The notes under the pieces: model-generated | Database searches by the model: none | Seen by the model: only the letters and a program-made list of their open reading frames with translations | Told to the model about the DNA's origin: nothing | Source: Diplonema papillatum | Taxonomy: Eukaryota; Euglenozoa; Diplonemea; Diplonemida; Diplonemidae | Reading direction: 5' to 3' | DNA length: 64,000 bases | NCBI GenBank assembly: GCA_030068145.1 | Contig: JAPJBO010000055.1 | Coordinates: 310,001 to 374,000, forward strand | Shown here: positions 23,846 through 36,160 of the stretch, one piece after another | Layout: every line of letters begins with the position of its first letter | Position numbering within the stretch: position 1 is the first letter of the stretch | Made by a program: the position numbers and the translations under genes

Positions 23846-24340
23846 CTGCGGTGCGCGTGTTTACCCGCCAAGATGTCTTTGACATCGTCGGCGGCCCAAG
23901 CAGCGCCTTGGCCTGCAGCATGGGCGCGTTCGCCGCCAAGGCCAGCGGGGCGGCGCCGCGGATCTGGGGGCTGCCAGCTGTCGGACGATGTCCTTTTGGA
24001 GGTCGTTCAACGGCTGCGCAGCCTCCGCGCGGGCGTGCTCCGGGCCCAGCGACTTCGGCGCCGGCGGCGCCGCCTTCGGACAGTCCGCGCGCGGGGAGGC
24101 CTCGGAGAGGTGCTCGTCGAAGGGCGCCGCCCCCGCGTCGCGCTTCGTCAGGAACCGCTCGAAGCCGAAGAGGTTCTTCATCGTCGACAGCACCGACGTC
24201 AGCTCGCACTCGCTCGTCGGATCCGGCCCGCCGGCGGCCGAGATCACCGTCCCTTATCTAACCCAAGGCGAGATCATCAACGCGGGGACCCGCCCACCCC
24301 CACGCTTGACGTCGGACTTGTCCGGGTGGCTCTTCCAGCC
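23846..24340 (-). pseudogene. Broken copy of the phosphoesterase gene's 3' third
   Basis: Corresponds to about 24615-25109 of the neighbouring gene. It is highly similar but has an in-frame TAA (codon after SPWVR) and a small insertion near the end that shifts the C-terminus. No ATG or N-terminal catalytic part. It is separated from the gene by about 260 bp of GTCTCCGG-type repeat. Confidence 0.9.
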
Positions 24341-24601
24341 AAGTGGGTGCGAATGAAGCTAGTCGTAGCCCCCGATAAACCCCCGATGCGCCCTGAGTAA
24401 CTCACATCCACACTGAGAGCCAGTGTTTTAGAGTCTCCGGTTGACTGCTGAGGCTGGGAGACGGGGAGACTTGAACGTGTGCACGCTTTCCCTTTTTTCG
24501 GCAAGCCAAGGTTGTGACTAATAAAGTCGAATACAGAATCGCGTTCGCTAAGAATGTGGACTTCACACTGTCGTTCGGTCTTCTTCTTCTTCTTCTTCTT
24601 T

Positions 24602-26059
24602 TTACCGGCTGTCTTCACTGCGGAGCGCGTGTTTACCCGCCAAGATGTCTTTGACAACATCGGCGGCCCAAGCAGCGCCTTGGCCCTGCAGCATGGGCAC
24701 GTTCGCCGCCAGGGTCAGCGGGGCGGCGCCGCGGACGGCTGCCAGCTGGCGGACGATGTCCTTTTGGAGGTCGTTCAACGGCTGCGCAGCCTCCGCGCGG
24801 GCGTGCTCCGGGCCCAGCGACTTCGGCGCCGGCGGCGCCGCCTTCGGACAGTCCGTGCGCGGGGAGGCCTCGGAGAGGTGCTCGTCGAAGGGCGCCGCCC
24901 ACGCGTCGCGCTTCGTCAGGAACCGCTCGAAGCCGAAGAGGTTCTTCATCGTCGACAGCACCGACGTCAGCTCGTACTCGCTCGTCGGGTCCGGCCCGCC
25001 GGCGGCCGAGATCACCGTCCCCTTTTTGACCCAAGGCGAGATCAGCAACGCGGGAACCCGGACTCCCCCACGCTTGAAGTCGAACTTATCCGGGTAGCTC
25101 TTCCACTCATCCGGCGCCGGCACATCCATGGGAGGGGATACATGGTCGTAGAACCCGCCGTGTTCGTCGTACGTGACGATGAACAAAGTCGAGTTCCATT
25201 CGGGGCCGTTGCGCAGCTCTTCGTAGACTTCTTTGAGCAAGGCGTCGCCGAGGCGAACGTCGTGATCCGGGTGCTGGTCGTTCGCGCCTTCGAAGGTGGC
25301 AGGGTCGACGAACCAGCGAGGGTTCATCCACGAGAAGGCAGGCAAAGTGCCTGCCCTCGCGTCCTTCCTGAACTGGTCCATGGGCTTCACCTTCTCCGGG
25401 TTCGCAACGACCTTCGCAAGCATCGCCATCTCCAACGGTACGTCGGCGAAGTAAAACCGCCAGTCCAGCCCTACGTCTTCGATTTGGTCGAAGATCGTTC
25501 GACCAAAGTACAACCCCGTGTGGTGGTTCGGGTGGCCGGTGGCTGTGTTGCCTTGTGAGGTGCCCATCAGCTGGAACAGCCGATTCGGCCACGTAGGCCC
25601 TGGGACCGAGCAGAAGAAACGGTCGAAAATCGCGAATTCGCGCGACAGGTTGTACAGCACCGGGAGGCGGTCCGGGGTGAACATCTGCATCACGGAGCCG
25701 GCGGGGGAGTGCCCGCTGCGCGCCTCGGTCTCGACGAACCCGTCCATGCGCGCGGCGGTCGCGTTTTCCTTCAGGCCCCGCGCCCCGAAGATCTTCTCCG
25801 TCGTCGCGGGCAAGCCGTGGTCCGGGTCGTACGGCCCTACGTACGGACTGTCCCGCGACACGGTCACGACGGGGCTGTTAGGGTCGCTGGTGTTGTACGG
25901 GTTCGTCTCGTTCCCCTTCAAGCCGTTGACTCCAGGGAAGAATCCGCACATGTGGTCGAACGACCGATTCTCTTCCATGAGCAGCACCACGTGCTTAATC
26001 TTCCCCGCGCCGGCCGCCGCGAAGGCGAGGCTGCTTAGCGTCAGCAGACGCACCGACAT
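24602..26059 (-). CDS. Secreted phosphoesterase (phospholipase C / acid phosphatase family)
   Basis: 485 residues, one exon. An N-terminal signal peptide is likely (MSVRLLTLSSLAFAAAGAG). The family signatures are present: MEENRSFDH at 28-36, NDQHPDHD at about 260-267, and TYDEHGGFYDHVSPP at about 296-310. These metal-binding motifs define the phosphoesterase family that includes plant non-specific phospholipase C and bacterial phospholipase C/acid phosphatases. They hydrolyse phosphodiester or phosphomonoester bonds of lipids or other phosphates. Length is close to the plant NPC type. N-glycosylation sequons are present in the N-terminal half. The product is probably secreted or in the secretory pathway. 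The exact substrate cannot be read from sequence. The C-terminal 90 residues are Ala-rich and less conserved. A broken copy of the tail follows at 23846-24340. Confidence 0.9.
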   Translation of the reverse strand: MSVRLLTLSSLAFAAAGAGKIKHVVLLMEENRSFDHMCGFFPGVNGLKGNETNPYNTSDPNSPVVTVSRDSPYVGPYDPDHGLPATTEKIFGARGLKENATAARMDGFVETEARSGHSPAGSVMQMFTPDRLPVLYNLSREFAIFDRFFCSVPGPTWPNRLFQLMGTSQGNTATGHPNHHTGLYFGRTIFDQIEDVGLDWRFYFADVPLEMAMLAKVVANPEKVKPMDQFRKDARAGTLPAFSWMNPRWFVDPATFEGANDQHPDHDVRLGDALLKEVYEELRNGPEWNSTLFIVTYDEHGGFYDHVSPPMDVPAPDEWKSYPDKFDFKRGGVRVPALLISPWVKKGTVISAAGGPDPTSEYELTSVLSTMKNLFGFERFLTKRDAWAAPFDEHLSEASPRTDCPKAAPPAPKSLGPEHARAEAAQPLNDLQKDIVRQLAAVRGAAPLTLAANVPMLQGQGAAWAADVVKDILAGKHALRSEDSR

Positions 26060-26839
26060 CGGTGTTGCGATTGTGTGGCGTTGTTTTCTTCGGGACCTCG
26101 ACTTTTTTAGAGTGGATTATTTTTGTGCTTACGCGGCTATGTACAGATTGGTGTCGTTTCGACCTTTTTGTGTTCGTTTTCCCCCTGATTTTTAGAGTCT
26201 CGTATCCCTGATCTAAACGTGATTGCATCTAGTGGAGGGTGCGTGGATCCGGTGGTTTCTGGTCTCAAGCATCATAATCTCTTGCGCTCGTGGGCAAGTT
26301 ATCAGGTTTCGGTGGCACTTCTCTCTTTCCTTCCTTTCCGATGATGGATAGTTATTTCGAATGGCGTGAACTCGATTACCCAAGCCAAGACCCGAGTGCA
26401 ATGACGGAAGCCACAAGCTGAGGCCAGAAGCTAGTTGCCAACTTCCGACCGAACGGATCTATCTCATGGAACTACGCCGCTCCTGGCCTAAACCAAGATG
26501 TACCGACGCTTCGTGTGGGCTTCAGCAGACCTTCCCCATTTGTTGCGATTCTACAACTGGCGGCCTTTTGATGCTCGTGCAGGGTGCGTCGACATCCCGA
26601 AGCAAAGAAAAGGGGCTGGTTGGCGACAAAAAGTTGTTTGGAAAACAAACAGCTGCACGGGTGTGCGAGAAGCAGGATGCGTCGAAGCAGAGCCGAAGCA
26701 GATTGGAGTGCGATTTGGGTGAAGATGGCGTGGGGGGCGGGCAAGAGAACGCCTGCCCGGATTTGTCGAAGAAGAAAAAAAAGCGTTGCGTTTACCGGCG
26801 CTAAAGCTTTTTTTTTTTTTTTTGAGGACTAACCGTACG
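26060..26839. other. Upstream flank of phosphoesterase gene
   Basis: Contains gtacagattggtgtcgtttc gacc at about 26141, a word also found upstream of the kinase gene (51688) and at 40690. About 26500-26580 belongs to the gtgtttcgtgtgggctac repeat family. No gene seen. Confidence 0.4.
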
Positions 26840-29505
26840 GGACACACTTAAGTCGGGAAATTACTTATCGGAACGTTACCGATAAGTAATTTTTTAGCGT
26901 TATTTGTTGTTGTTGTTTTTGTTACCGATATACAATTTCCTGTTACCGATAAACAATTTTTGTTACCGATAGATAATTTTGTTGTTGCCGATAAATAATT
27001 TCTCGTGTTACCGATAAATAATTTTCTGTTACCGATAAGTAATTTCTGTTACCGATAAGTAATTTTGGTGTTACCGATAAATAATTTCTGTTACCGATAA
27101 ATAATTTTGGTGTTACCGATAAATAATTTCTGTTAGGGCAGACTATTTTTATTTTTTGATCCGCGTCCCCCGACCCCTGAAGATTTTCCGCGCGCGCGCG
27201 CAAAAAAAAAAAATAGTTTTTTTAAAAAAAAATAGTTTGGCAAGCCACCTGGCCTGTGGGTTCCTGTGAGGAGGGGGGTGGTCTTGGTGGCAAGCGGTCG
27301 GGGGGTGGTGGCCCGGAGGGGTACGCATCCCTCACTTTGATTATTCGGCGACTTTTTACACTGGGAAATAACCGTCGTCTGCATGTGCTCAGGCTTTTTG
27401 TTGTACGGAGGGACCAGGTGAGCCTTCATCGTAGAGCTGCTGCCACCGACAGTAGTAGGCGTCTAGTCGTGGGCCTTGCGACTGCCTGTGTTGTTCGGCG
27501 TACTCGGCCAGAATTGGTATCGTACCCACGTTTCGGACGGGACGTGGGCATCGGCCGGAAGCCGCTTCTGCACTTCTTCCATGAGAAGCCGGATGCTTGC
27601 GGGGACCTCAAACGTGAGGCGTGAAACTTCTCCATGACGCCTCTCGTCCACGACAGTACCGCACTTCTCAAGAACGCGGCCCACGGCGTCCCAGTAGCCG
27701 TCGTATTTGGACTCTTTTGACGAGCTTCGGAATGCAACCTCACTGGGGTGAAATCAGTTGTGAGGAGTTCAGCCAGGTGGCTTTCGGTTGATGTGCGCAG
27801 GGGGTTCACATCTCCAGTCACGAGCATGTACATCGTCTTGAGGATGGTACGCGGAACCCCAGATGACTTCCAGACCTCGACGAATTTCATCCTCATGGCT
27901 CCTGCAGGCGGCGGTCGCTCGGTGGCAGCTTGAATACCAAGCGCTTGCCCCAGCGTTGTATTTGTGGACACCGAAGGGGAAGCTCGTCTTTACCCCTTGG
28001 ATCTGCTAGAACCGAGCCTGGCGATCGTCAGAGAGGCTGGGCACGGTGTCCAGTGAAAACGGCTCGAATTGCCTCGGCGAATTGCCCTTCCAGCTCTCTC
28101 CAAGAAGAAGACCCCTCCGCTTTCACGATGGACTGCTCCAGTCGCAAACAGGCTTTCTGGATGGAACTCCCACACTGCGTTGCTCAGTGCGCTGTTGGTT
28201 TTGCGCTTGCTGCGTGACGATACGGTACTCTATCTCTCACTTCCTGCAGTTTCGTGCAGTGGATGCTGAGAATACCTCAGCTCTGCGACCCACGGCAAGG
28301 CCAACACATTTCTCAGGCTACTTTCTTGTTCTTGCAGGTTCTGAAGGGTGCACCGGGGGATGTCGGCGGTACGGCGCTGGGCAATCACCTTGTTGGTGCC
28401 CTCATACTACTGCAACAGCTGCACAGAAAGTGGGAGCCCATCAAGTTTGAGAAGGGTCTTGGCCACTTCCTGATAGAACGGATGCCCTTTTTCATCGACC
28501 AGGAGGGCCCTGTCGAATTCTATGGGGTAGTCCTGGACTAGCCTGTTGAACAACACTATCCACGACTGCGTTTCACCCACTTGCAGCGGCTTCACGCGGG
28601 CTTGGCTCTTTTTCATCAGCATGTCGAAGGCGCTGACAGGTGTTCGAGCTACGGGAACTTTTGCTTCACAACGTACCGAACCTCCCGGTACTGCATGGAG
28701 TCCATGGCCTGCACAGACATCCCAAGAGAAACATCTCTCCACACACTCCTGCTATCAGCCCTAGCCGACACCACCACATCATCATCATACTCGGCAGGCG
28801 TCTGGAGGTGACGGTCTTTTATGAAACATCTCCATGAAGGACAACGACAGGTCGTTGATCTCAAGGAGGTGTCAATCCTTCACTGCACCAATCTCAAAAT
28901 CGATGGCGCAAAAACACGGCAGTGTCCCTTCCATTTGCTTGCGCCCTGTTTTTGCATTAGCATGCAACACTCACTTAGTCAAGGTGAAATTTGCGGGTTC
29001 TCCGGTTTGTTCTCGGTCGGTGTCGGGTGTGCTTTGCCGGCGTCACAGCTTTCGTCGTGCTGCAGCAACAGATAGGTCAGGGGGTCAATGCAAATTAGAG
29101 ATTCGCAGCGAGCTTCTAATCCGGCGTTCCGCTGACGTGTCGTTGTTGGCCCCACGAGCGGGGTTTGGTGTTTCCGCAGCCGAAGCGCGGACTTCAGAGA
29201 CCATCTGGAGTCCCCCCATGGCACCCTGTTGTGCCCTTCCCACAGCAAAAAAGCGAAAATATTATTTTTTTTCAACTATTTTTTTTTTTTTTTTTCCACG
29301 GTTTCCCAAATTTTCCACGCGCTAGGACGCGGATCAAAAAAAAAAATAGTCTGCCCTAACAAGAAATTATTTATCGGTAACAAAATAATTACTTATCGGT
29401 AACAAAATAATTACCTATCGGTAACAAAATAATTACTTATCGGTAACAAAAAATTACTTATCGGTAACAGTTTCCGATAAATAATTTCCCGACATAAGTG
29501 TGTCC
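26840..29505. mobile_element. DNA element with long iteron-filled inverted repeats
   Basis: Outer ends match inverted: ggacacacttaagtcgggaa at 26840 and its counterpart ending at 29505 (ttcccgacataagtgtgtcc). Inside each end come about a dozen (left) or six (right) copies of ttaccgataaataatt-type iterons. Then both arms share ttagggcagactattttt and ttgatccgcgtcc. The arms are about 330 bp (26840-27172) and 180 bp (29328-29505). The 2.1-kb centre carries a decayed minus-strand gene. I could not find a convincing target-site duplication. The superfamily is not assignable from what I see. Confidence 0.8.
27463..28742 (-). pseudogene. Decayed gene inside the long-TIR element
   Basis: Two minus-strand gene-like stretches. 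The first (about 28742-28260) has VSAFDMLMKKSQARVKPLQ, continues VLFNRLVQDYPIEFDRALLV, then meets a premature TAG at 28407 after which the same frame goes on (YEGTNKVIAQRRTADIPRC). The second (about 27770-27463) has VPASIRLLMEEVQKRLP and VRYQFWPSTPNNTG. Composition suggests an element-encoded protein, possibly the transposase or an accessory protein, now inactivated. No catalytic motif recognised. Confidence 0.45.
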
Positions 29506-29539
29506 GATATGGTTTTTTCCGTTTTTTTTTTTTTCCGAA

Positions 29540-29790
29540 AATTTCTGGAACGGGTGAGAGGAAGCCTGCTACACGGGGAGCCAAGCTTCACGTGTTCGGC
29601 GGTACTGCAGAGCCACGGGTCAAGTGGCTACCGATTTCCCAACCTAAAGCATCAAGGCTTGGCGCACCTTGGGGCTTGGCGCTCGTGCTGAACACAAGCT
29701 CGTCGAGACGGTCAGCCACAGGGCAGAGCGGACGGGGTTGTGGCTCTGTGCCTCCGACTCAAGCTTTGCAACCACAGAGGTTGACCCTCG
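29540..29790. repeat. Dispersed 240-bp repeat, copy 1
   Basis: gcctgctacacggggagcca through ccgactcaagctttgcaa is repeated with about 90% identity at 45648-45870. Confidence 0.9.
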
Positions 29791-30475
29791 ACCAGGAGCG
29801 GCCTTTTTCTTTTTCTTTTTCTTTCTTTCTGGAACGAGTGAGAGAAACGACGATTGACGGAAGAGGGGCTGTTGTTGACGATCGGGGAATTGTGTCCCGT
29901 ATCGTACTTTCGGCGTCGCGGGAACCGTCTGGCAGCAGCTTTTAAGCAGCACTTTTCATAGAGTAAAGGTTCGTGTGAGAGTCCGGAAATTCATAGTCTC
30001 CGGGTGACCTTCGTCAAATGGGTTCTTTCAAAATACTCGACGTTTTTGTTCTTCGCTTACACCACCGTGTGTTGTTTTCTCACTCAGGACTTTGTTAGGT
30101 TTGTGTGATTTGTCATGTAGGGGTAGACCCGCATGACCTTGCGTCCGTTCAACACGTGGTTCGGTAGTTACAGCACTTGGGATCTCTTCGGTTCTTTGTC
30201 TGGCAGCATATCGTCGAGCATTTCCAAGCTGGCGCTTAATAAACCGCTTATGTAAAAAAAAAAAAAGAACAAAAAAGCAGCAATACTCAGAAGTCTGTTT
30301 AACTGAAAACGTATAGGTTCGGGGGCAGGGCTAAAGTAGGTAGCCCCTTAGCTCTGAGGGCCTCGTACGTAAATACGTGGGTAAATCGCACATGGGTGAC
30401 CCTCTTAGCCTTAGCTAGCAGGGTCGACTCGAGTGGTCTCCGCTCGTGGCTCGGGGCCGCAAACCCCCTCGGGCC
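29791..30475. repeat. Dispersed 200-bp repeat and spacer
   Basis: About 30035-30245 (ttgttcttcgcttacaccac ... tctttgtctggcagcat) recurs at 30615-30825, as an insertion within the hAT-type element, and at 41520-41735. The remainder holds GTCTCCGG-type words at 29955-30010 and no gene. Confidence 0.85.
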
Positions 30476-31077
30476 CAGGGCTTACGATCCGTTTTCGGTC
30501 TCAGAGAAAATACGTGTGGTCCACATGTGGGCGCTTAAGGTTCGAGGGGGAAATACTCGACGTAGCTGCTTCGACTCCGAATGGAAGGGGGGAAATAATA
30601 GAGGGAAGGGGCAAATACAATACAAACACAATCTGATTTGTTCTTCGCTTACACCACCGTGTGTTGCTTTCTCACTCAGGACCTGTTGTGTTTGTGTGAT
30701 TTGTCGTGTAGGGGTAGACCCGCATGACCTCACGTCCGTTCAACACGTGGTTCACTAGATACAGCACTTGGGATCCCTTCTGTTCTTTGTCGGGCAGCAT
30801 CGTCGAGCATTTCCTTTCAAGCTGGCGATATGGAAAAAAAAAACCTTTCCCCTCATGTGCGACGGCAAAAAAAAAATAGCGTCGCTAGGTAGCTACTGGA
30901 CTTGGCGACACCTGGCTGTGCGGCCTTGACCACTAGTGGGCCTAGACTCCCCCTGCATGTGGACCAATAAATCAAAATCCACATGTGGTACCTGTGGATC
31001 CACACGTGGGGGAACAAAATCCAAAAAGAATTAACGTGTGGAAATCCACACGTTCCACACGTGGAGCGTAAGCCCTG
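30476..31077. mobile_element. Non-autonomous hAT-type element, perfect 8-bp TSD
   Basis: Ends are inverted: cagggcttacg at 30476 and cgtaagccctg ending 31077. They are flanked by identical 8-bp direct repeats ctcgggcc (30468-30475 and 31078-31085). The CAGGG terminus and 8-bp duplication are hAT hallmarks. Internally it has further inverted words (ccacatgtggtacctgtgga, ccacacgttccacacgtgg). It also has an insertion of the repeat at 30550-30835 relative to the copy at 53166. No transposase frame. Confidence 0.93.
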
Positions 31078-34000
31078 CTCGGGCCTCCCGCGGGACTAAA
31101 ACCAACACCTCGACAAAATAAACGGAAATTGTCTTGCCGATAAATGCTTATTAAAATTGCCTCCTTGAAGAGAGTCACTCGGAGCCGTTGTTCCTTCTCC
31201 ATCCGCCAATTTGACATCCGTTTAATTCATGTCACACCAATCAAGGATCATTCACGGTTAGCTCTCCTTAGCGGCAGAAACAAATGACTGATCCTGTTTG
31301 GTGGAGATCCGCGCTCCTGCCGGGGCTTGCTCGGGATTAGCTGAATTAAACACCTATTAACTACGGCTAGCCAAGTTTGGAATTGTTGCGATCGACACCA
31401 AGAAAGTTGAAGTATGGCTAAAGATAAAGTGGTGTCACCTGAGGGGGTAATCTCAGGGCCGCCCACATGATAAGCCGTTAAGCATTGAGTTCTTTTAAGT
31501 ACATGAACCACATGGATTAGCATGCACTACCGTTAAGCAGCGGCTGCCGGCTTATCCCACGACACCTTTTATATGTACGTTATAGAAAGAGCGTTGGCAC
31601 TCTTACAGGTTCGTTGCCTCGTAGCTTCGAATTTAGCCTTGGGCCCCTTTTTGCATCAACGCTTCTTAAAAATTCCAAAAGCGCAATATCATCGAAGGTT
31701 CTGTGAACAACAAGCCGCATGAGCGCAGCCGTTGACACTCCTCACCAAACTCTAGACCTCAGACTGTAGCAAAGCTGCGGGTGCGCGCTCTCACCCCAAG
31801 TACACAAATGCAAAACTGATGACGCAAAACAAACGTAGAAACCCCCCCCCTACCCCCAGCAATGAATGATTATCAACATGTCTGCCCCGAAGCGGCGTGC
31901 CGCCTCCGGACACTGCTACTTGAAAACAGGGGCAAAAGTGTCGGCAAGCGCGGGGTGAGGACCCGATGGGGGAGGGCTTGCAAGAACGTGCTCGGAATGG
32001 ATATGTGCTGAACATCCGTCTGCGCAAGGCGGACCATCATCAGCGCGGAACCTGAGTGCATGCAGACAGGACAGCGGTGTGAGTCGGGTTTGTCAGGCGG
32101 CTGTTCGTTGCTCGTCACAGCCAGGACCACCCGTGCTACCAGAGCACAGGCGAATCCGTCACGGGGAGGAGGCCCCTACAACCGTGGTCCCGTGACCCGA
32201 TGGAGGGGCGGGGGTGGTTTTCTTCCGGGTTTGGCAATAGCCTTGCACAAGAGTTTTACTTCTCGTCGGCGATGCCGCGACCAAACGACTTTCGAGAACC
32301 TACAAGTTGCGCATGTGGGAATATCCAACGTATCCACTCTGTTAAGCTGCACGCGCATGATATAACTAAGGAGCATCAAAACGAACCGGTACATTTTGGT
32401 TGAACTGGACGAGTGCGTGCCGCAGGGGACTAGCTTGCCATGGCAAGCTCGGTCGACGAAATACTCGAGGGGCTGCCTTGTGCTTACTTGCGCAACACAC
32501 CCGCAAACCCGTTACGAAGTGTGTCTCTAGCGTTTATTGTGGTTTAGAGGTTCGGTGTTTTAGGGTCTCCGGTGACCATTGAGGCTGTGAGGCGGGTGGT
32601 ATGAGGGTAGTAGGTATGCTTATACACTTTAACTACGGCTAGCCATGTTTGTAAGTGTTGCGACCGACACCAAGAAGAAATTCGCTTTGAATTTAGTCTT
32701 GGGCCCCCCACGCGCATGCATGTTGAGCAGGGGTTGCCATGCAGCTCGTATCGGTCTGTAATATGCGTTCTTACTTCCTTTGGGTTGAGGAGGACGTGCG
32801 GTGGGGAGGGTCGGGTAGTAGAAAGAGAAGGTGAAGGGCTAAAAAAAATTTCTTTTTGCGTAAGTGGCGACTGCTTGTTGTCCTCCGCAGTTAAGGTACT
32901 CTGAATGCACTCTGGCATCGTGGCTGGTTATCTGGTCGTAGTGTGTCTCTTTTAGAGTTATAGTTCGCTTGAGAATCCGGGATTTTAGAGTCTCCGGGTG
33001 ACCTTCGTCGAATGGGTTCTTTTAAAGCTAATACGTACTGGGTGGGTTTGGGGGGGCATGCATGGCTTCTTTTGAGTGCTCTTTACTTGCTCGCTTTGGC
33101 GAGTCAGGTTCGAAACAATTTGTGACCGACACCAAGTTCTCGCCAGGATAGGTGGGTGTTCTTGGGCTCTCCACGTCTTACAAGTTGAGCAGGAGTTGCC
33201 CTGTAAACCGTCCCTTGTCCGCACCATGGCTAAGTAGAGGTTGTGCTATGTAGAACAAGTTCTTGTTGAACGCTTACGCCCGCCACTGAACCCAGATGCA
33301 TCTGTGTTTCGTGTGGGCTACAGCACATTTACCTCCTTTGATATTTTGCAACTGGCAGCCTCCTCAAGTATCTCCTACAAAGCAGGTGCTTGTACAAAGT
33401 AATGTGAAAACGGGGGATTTGCCTCGAGGCTTTTCGTGTTATTCTGCAGGTGCTTTGCTATCGTTGTGTCTATGCTTTCAGTCGTCGTCTTAACTACCAT
33501 GGTTAAGTGCGCAAATGGTGTCAGCCGAAGCTGGTGAAGCTTGAAAACCCCAAAAGCTGAATGATAACATAACCCGTCGGCGCGGAATTGTTTTTTGTGT
33601 TTCGGGTACTCAGAGTCTGGGCATTAGCTTGGTCATCGGCCAATTTTCCAAATTTGGACGGCTGACGGCTTTTTGCGTGCTCACTCAGGAATGGGCTCAA
33701 CACAGCGCGACGCGGCGTATCTTCACGACAATGCTGGGCCTTGAATGCCTCGGATTGCACACTGGCCACCTCTGCCGGGGGCCTGAGTGATGGTGTAGTG
33801 CCATTCTTTTTTTAGAGTGAAAGTTCGCTTGAAACTCCGGGGTTTTAAAGCCTCCGGGTGACCTTCGTCGTTATGGGAAGATATCCTTTGTGCTCTGAGT
33901 GTCGTAAGAGTGGTGGTTACGCGAGGTAAGAGGATCGGTGGGTACCTTAGTTGTTGGTCATTGGTGGTTTCGGCCATTGTCCACATACCTTACTTACGGT

Positions 34001-34715
34001 AGGCCCTCCTCAGTATGGTGCCGCAGTAGGTGACTGTCTGTCTTCTTGGTACTGTCTGACCGTCTCTTTTCGTGAATTTGTGGTGCTGCTTATGGTTTGC
34101 GCAGGATGAATATCCGTAACTATATCGTATTGCATACGTGGGGTGCTACAATTAACGTAGCATGGCGTCGCGAATAGAAGTGCGTGGTTTCAGGTGGCAA
34201 ATTTGGCAAATGATCATGATCAGAAGGTCCTACTTGGGCGGTTCAGTTTCCTCACACATTGCATGTGGCTAAAAAAAAAGCGGTTGAAAAGGCAGGGAGG
34301 CTAGTCTGTTCGTTGCTCGCCACAGAAAAGGCTCTCTTTTTGTGTTTCCAGCGAGTATCGCACAGTCAGTTGCCTGTGACTGCGTTTTTTTGTGTTTCCG
34401 ACGTTCCCGTGGGACGTACAGATTGAATTTTTTTGTGTCTAACAAATGCAATTTGTCAAGAACAAAAACAGATCGATGGCAGCGTACTATCCTCACTCCC
34501 GTTAGATGAACAAAACAGGTTTGAAGGAAGTGCGCACAAGCAAAAAACCCCCACGGCTTTTCCAAATTTGGACTGGCAGTCCAAATGTGGATATAGAAGC
34601 TAATCCCCTAGTAGTACTCGTGGCTGCCGTGGTCGGCGTTGTTAAGTACGTTGTCCAATAGCGGTGACATCGTCGGCGACACCGTTCCCCAAAGCAGCGC
34701 CGAGCTGTGCGAGTG
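31078..34715. other. Repeat-derived gene desert
   Basis: Contains GTCTCCGG-type repeats (32525-32710, 32960-33010, 33820-33870) and the gtgtttcgtgtgggctac repeat (33285-33400). It also has a C run (31840-31855) and mostly short frames. No supported gene. Confidence 0.45.
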
Positions 34716-34721
34716 GGTATC

Positions 34722-34937
34722 ATGCAGGGTCAAAACCTTCTGTCTTTTTAAAACGCTCCCGCGGGGCCGATGGACCCCAAAAAAAAAAAAGTTGGAAAAA
34801 AAAAAATTTGCTCAACGTCATCAAAAATTGCTGCAGAGTTTTGTTCCAAAATTTTTAAAATTCAAAAAACCCAATTTTTTTCCGGAAACTTTTTTTTTTT
34901 GCCATTTCCAAAAAGACACAAGGTTTTGACCCTGCAT
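34722..34937. mobile_element. MITE with 6-bp TSD (GGTATC), copy 1
   Basis: Terminal inverted repeats atgcagggtcaaaacctt.. of about 28 bp close on 34937. GGTATC is duplicated at 34716-34721 and 34938-34943. The centre is A/T-rich. Sister copy at 42934-43079. Confidence 0.9.
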
Positions 34938-34943
34938 GGTATC

Positions 34944-36160
34944 GCAAATCACTGCCTGGGCCCCTTCCCCACGTGACAGTCTTCCTGCCGCGTTGGAGAA
35001 TATCAGCACAAGGCCGCTTCGCTGAATGAATGTGACGACGGAATCCCAGTGATTACCCCGAAACTAGGTTGGTCAAACAAACCGGAGCAGAAGATGGGTA
35101 TTGCACTGCCGGAGGGTGAAAAACGCATGAGAAAAGTCGCCAACGCATTGGCAGCACCTTCCGCAGTAGGGGTTGCCTACGCAATGAACGGAAGTGATCT
35201 GTTGCGAACAGATCCAAGCCACTTCGATTCACCTGCAGCTGATCCTGGCGGCATCAACTGTAATTACCGGTGATGTCTTGGCTGCGGGAACGATGAAGCC
35301 CACGGCCAGACGCGATTTGCTAATGGAACTGCAGAGGCATGAGAGTCATCACTTGAAGTGCGGCAGCTTCCGGCAGCGAAAACCATGCCTAATACCCAAG
35401 CACTCAAAATGAAGCCCACGGACGGACACCCCATTTTTGCCGAACACGGCCATCGCCCAAGCGCCGCAAAGAAGCAGCTATCGACGCGCAACCGATGAAG
35501 CTGGACGAGCAGTAGAAGGAGAAGCGAAGCACCAAGAGCACACTAGAACGCGACGATCAAGATGAGCTGAATAGGCAAAAACATGACACATCACGTGGAC
35601 AAGAGACAACCGCGACCGCGACGATGCACATACAGCGGTTCAAACGAGCACTACCGAGCCGACCGAGTTCAGGTAACCCCCCAGAATCCAAGCTAATCCC
35701 CGGATCAGAAAAAGACACAAAAAGAAAATACTCGTGGGGGCCGCCTGGTGCTTATTTCGACAGAGGTGGTCAACAATAGTGCGTTGCTCAGGGTAGTCGA
35801 AGGCCTGACAATCACACTAATGCAACAAATTTACGACAGAGGCGGACGAGAAGCAATACGACTACAAAGCGGGTCTCTCTGTTCGTAATAACGATTCATT
35901 GTGACCTCGATTTTTTCTGTTTTGTTTTGTTACGTCGTAACGTACTCTGCTCCTCCTACGTACAGGTTCGTTGTTCCCGCTGTTTACTCCTGTGGACTCT
36001 GGCTCATTCCGCAGACGGGAGTCTATCCCCGAACGCCTGGCTTTCTGAGTGAAAACTCTTGGAAGTAGGGGAGTCGAGCCACTGTTGCCCGGGACGGGAT
36101 CGTTTTCGGTTCGGTCGAAAGAGAACGTTGGCAGCGTGTTTGGGAGGAGACTAGCCAAAC
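34944..36160. other. Spacer, no gene seen
   Basis: Short frames only, of which none resembles a known domain. Confidence 0.4.
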
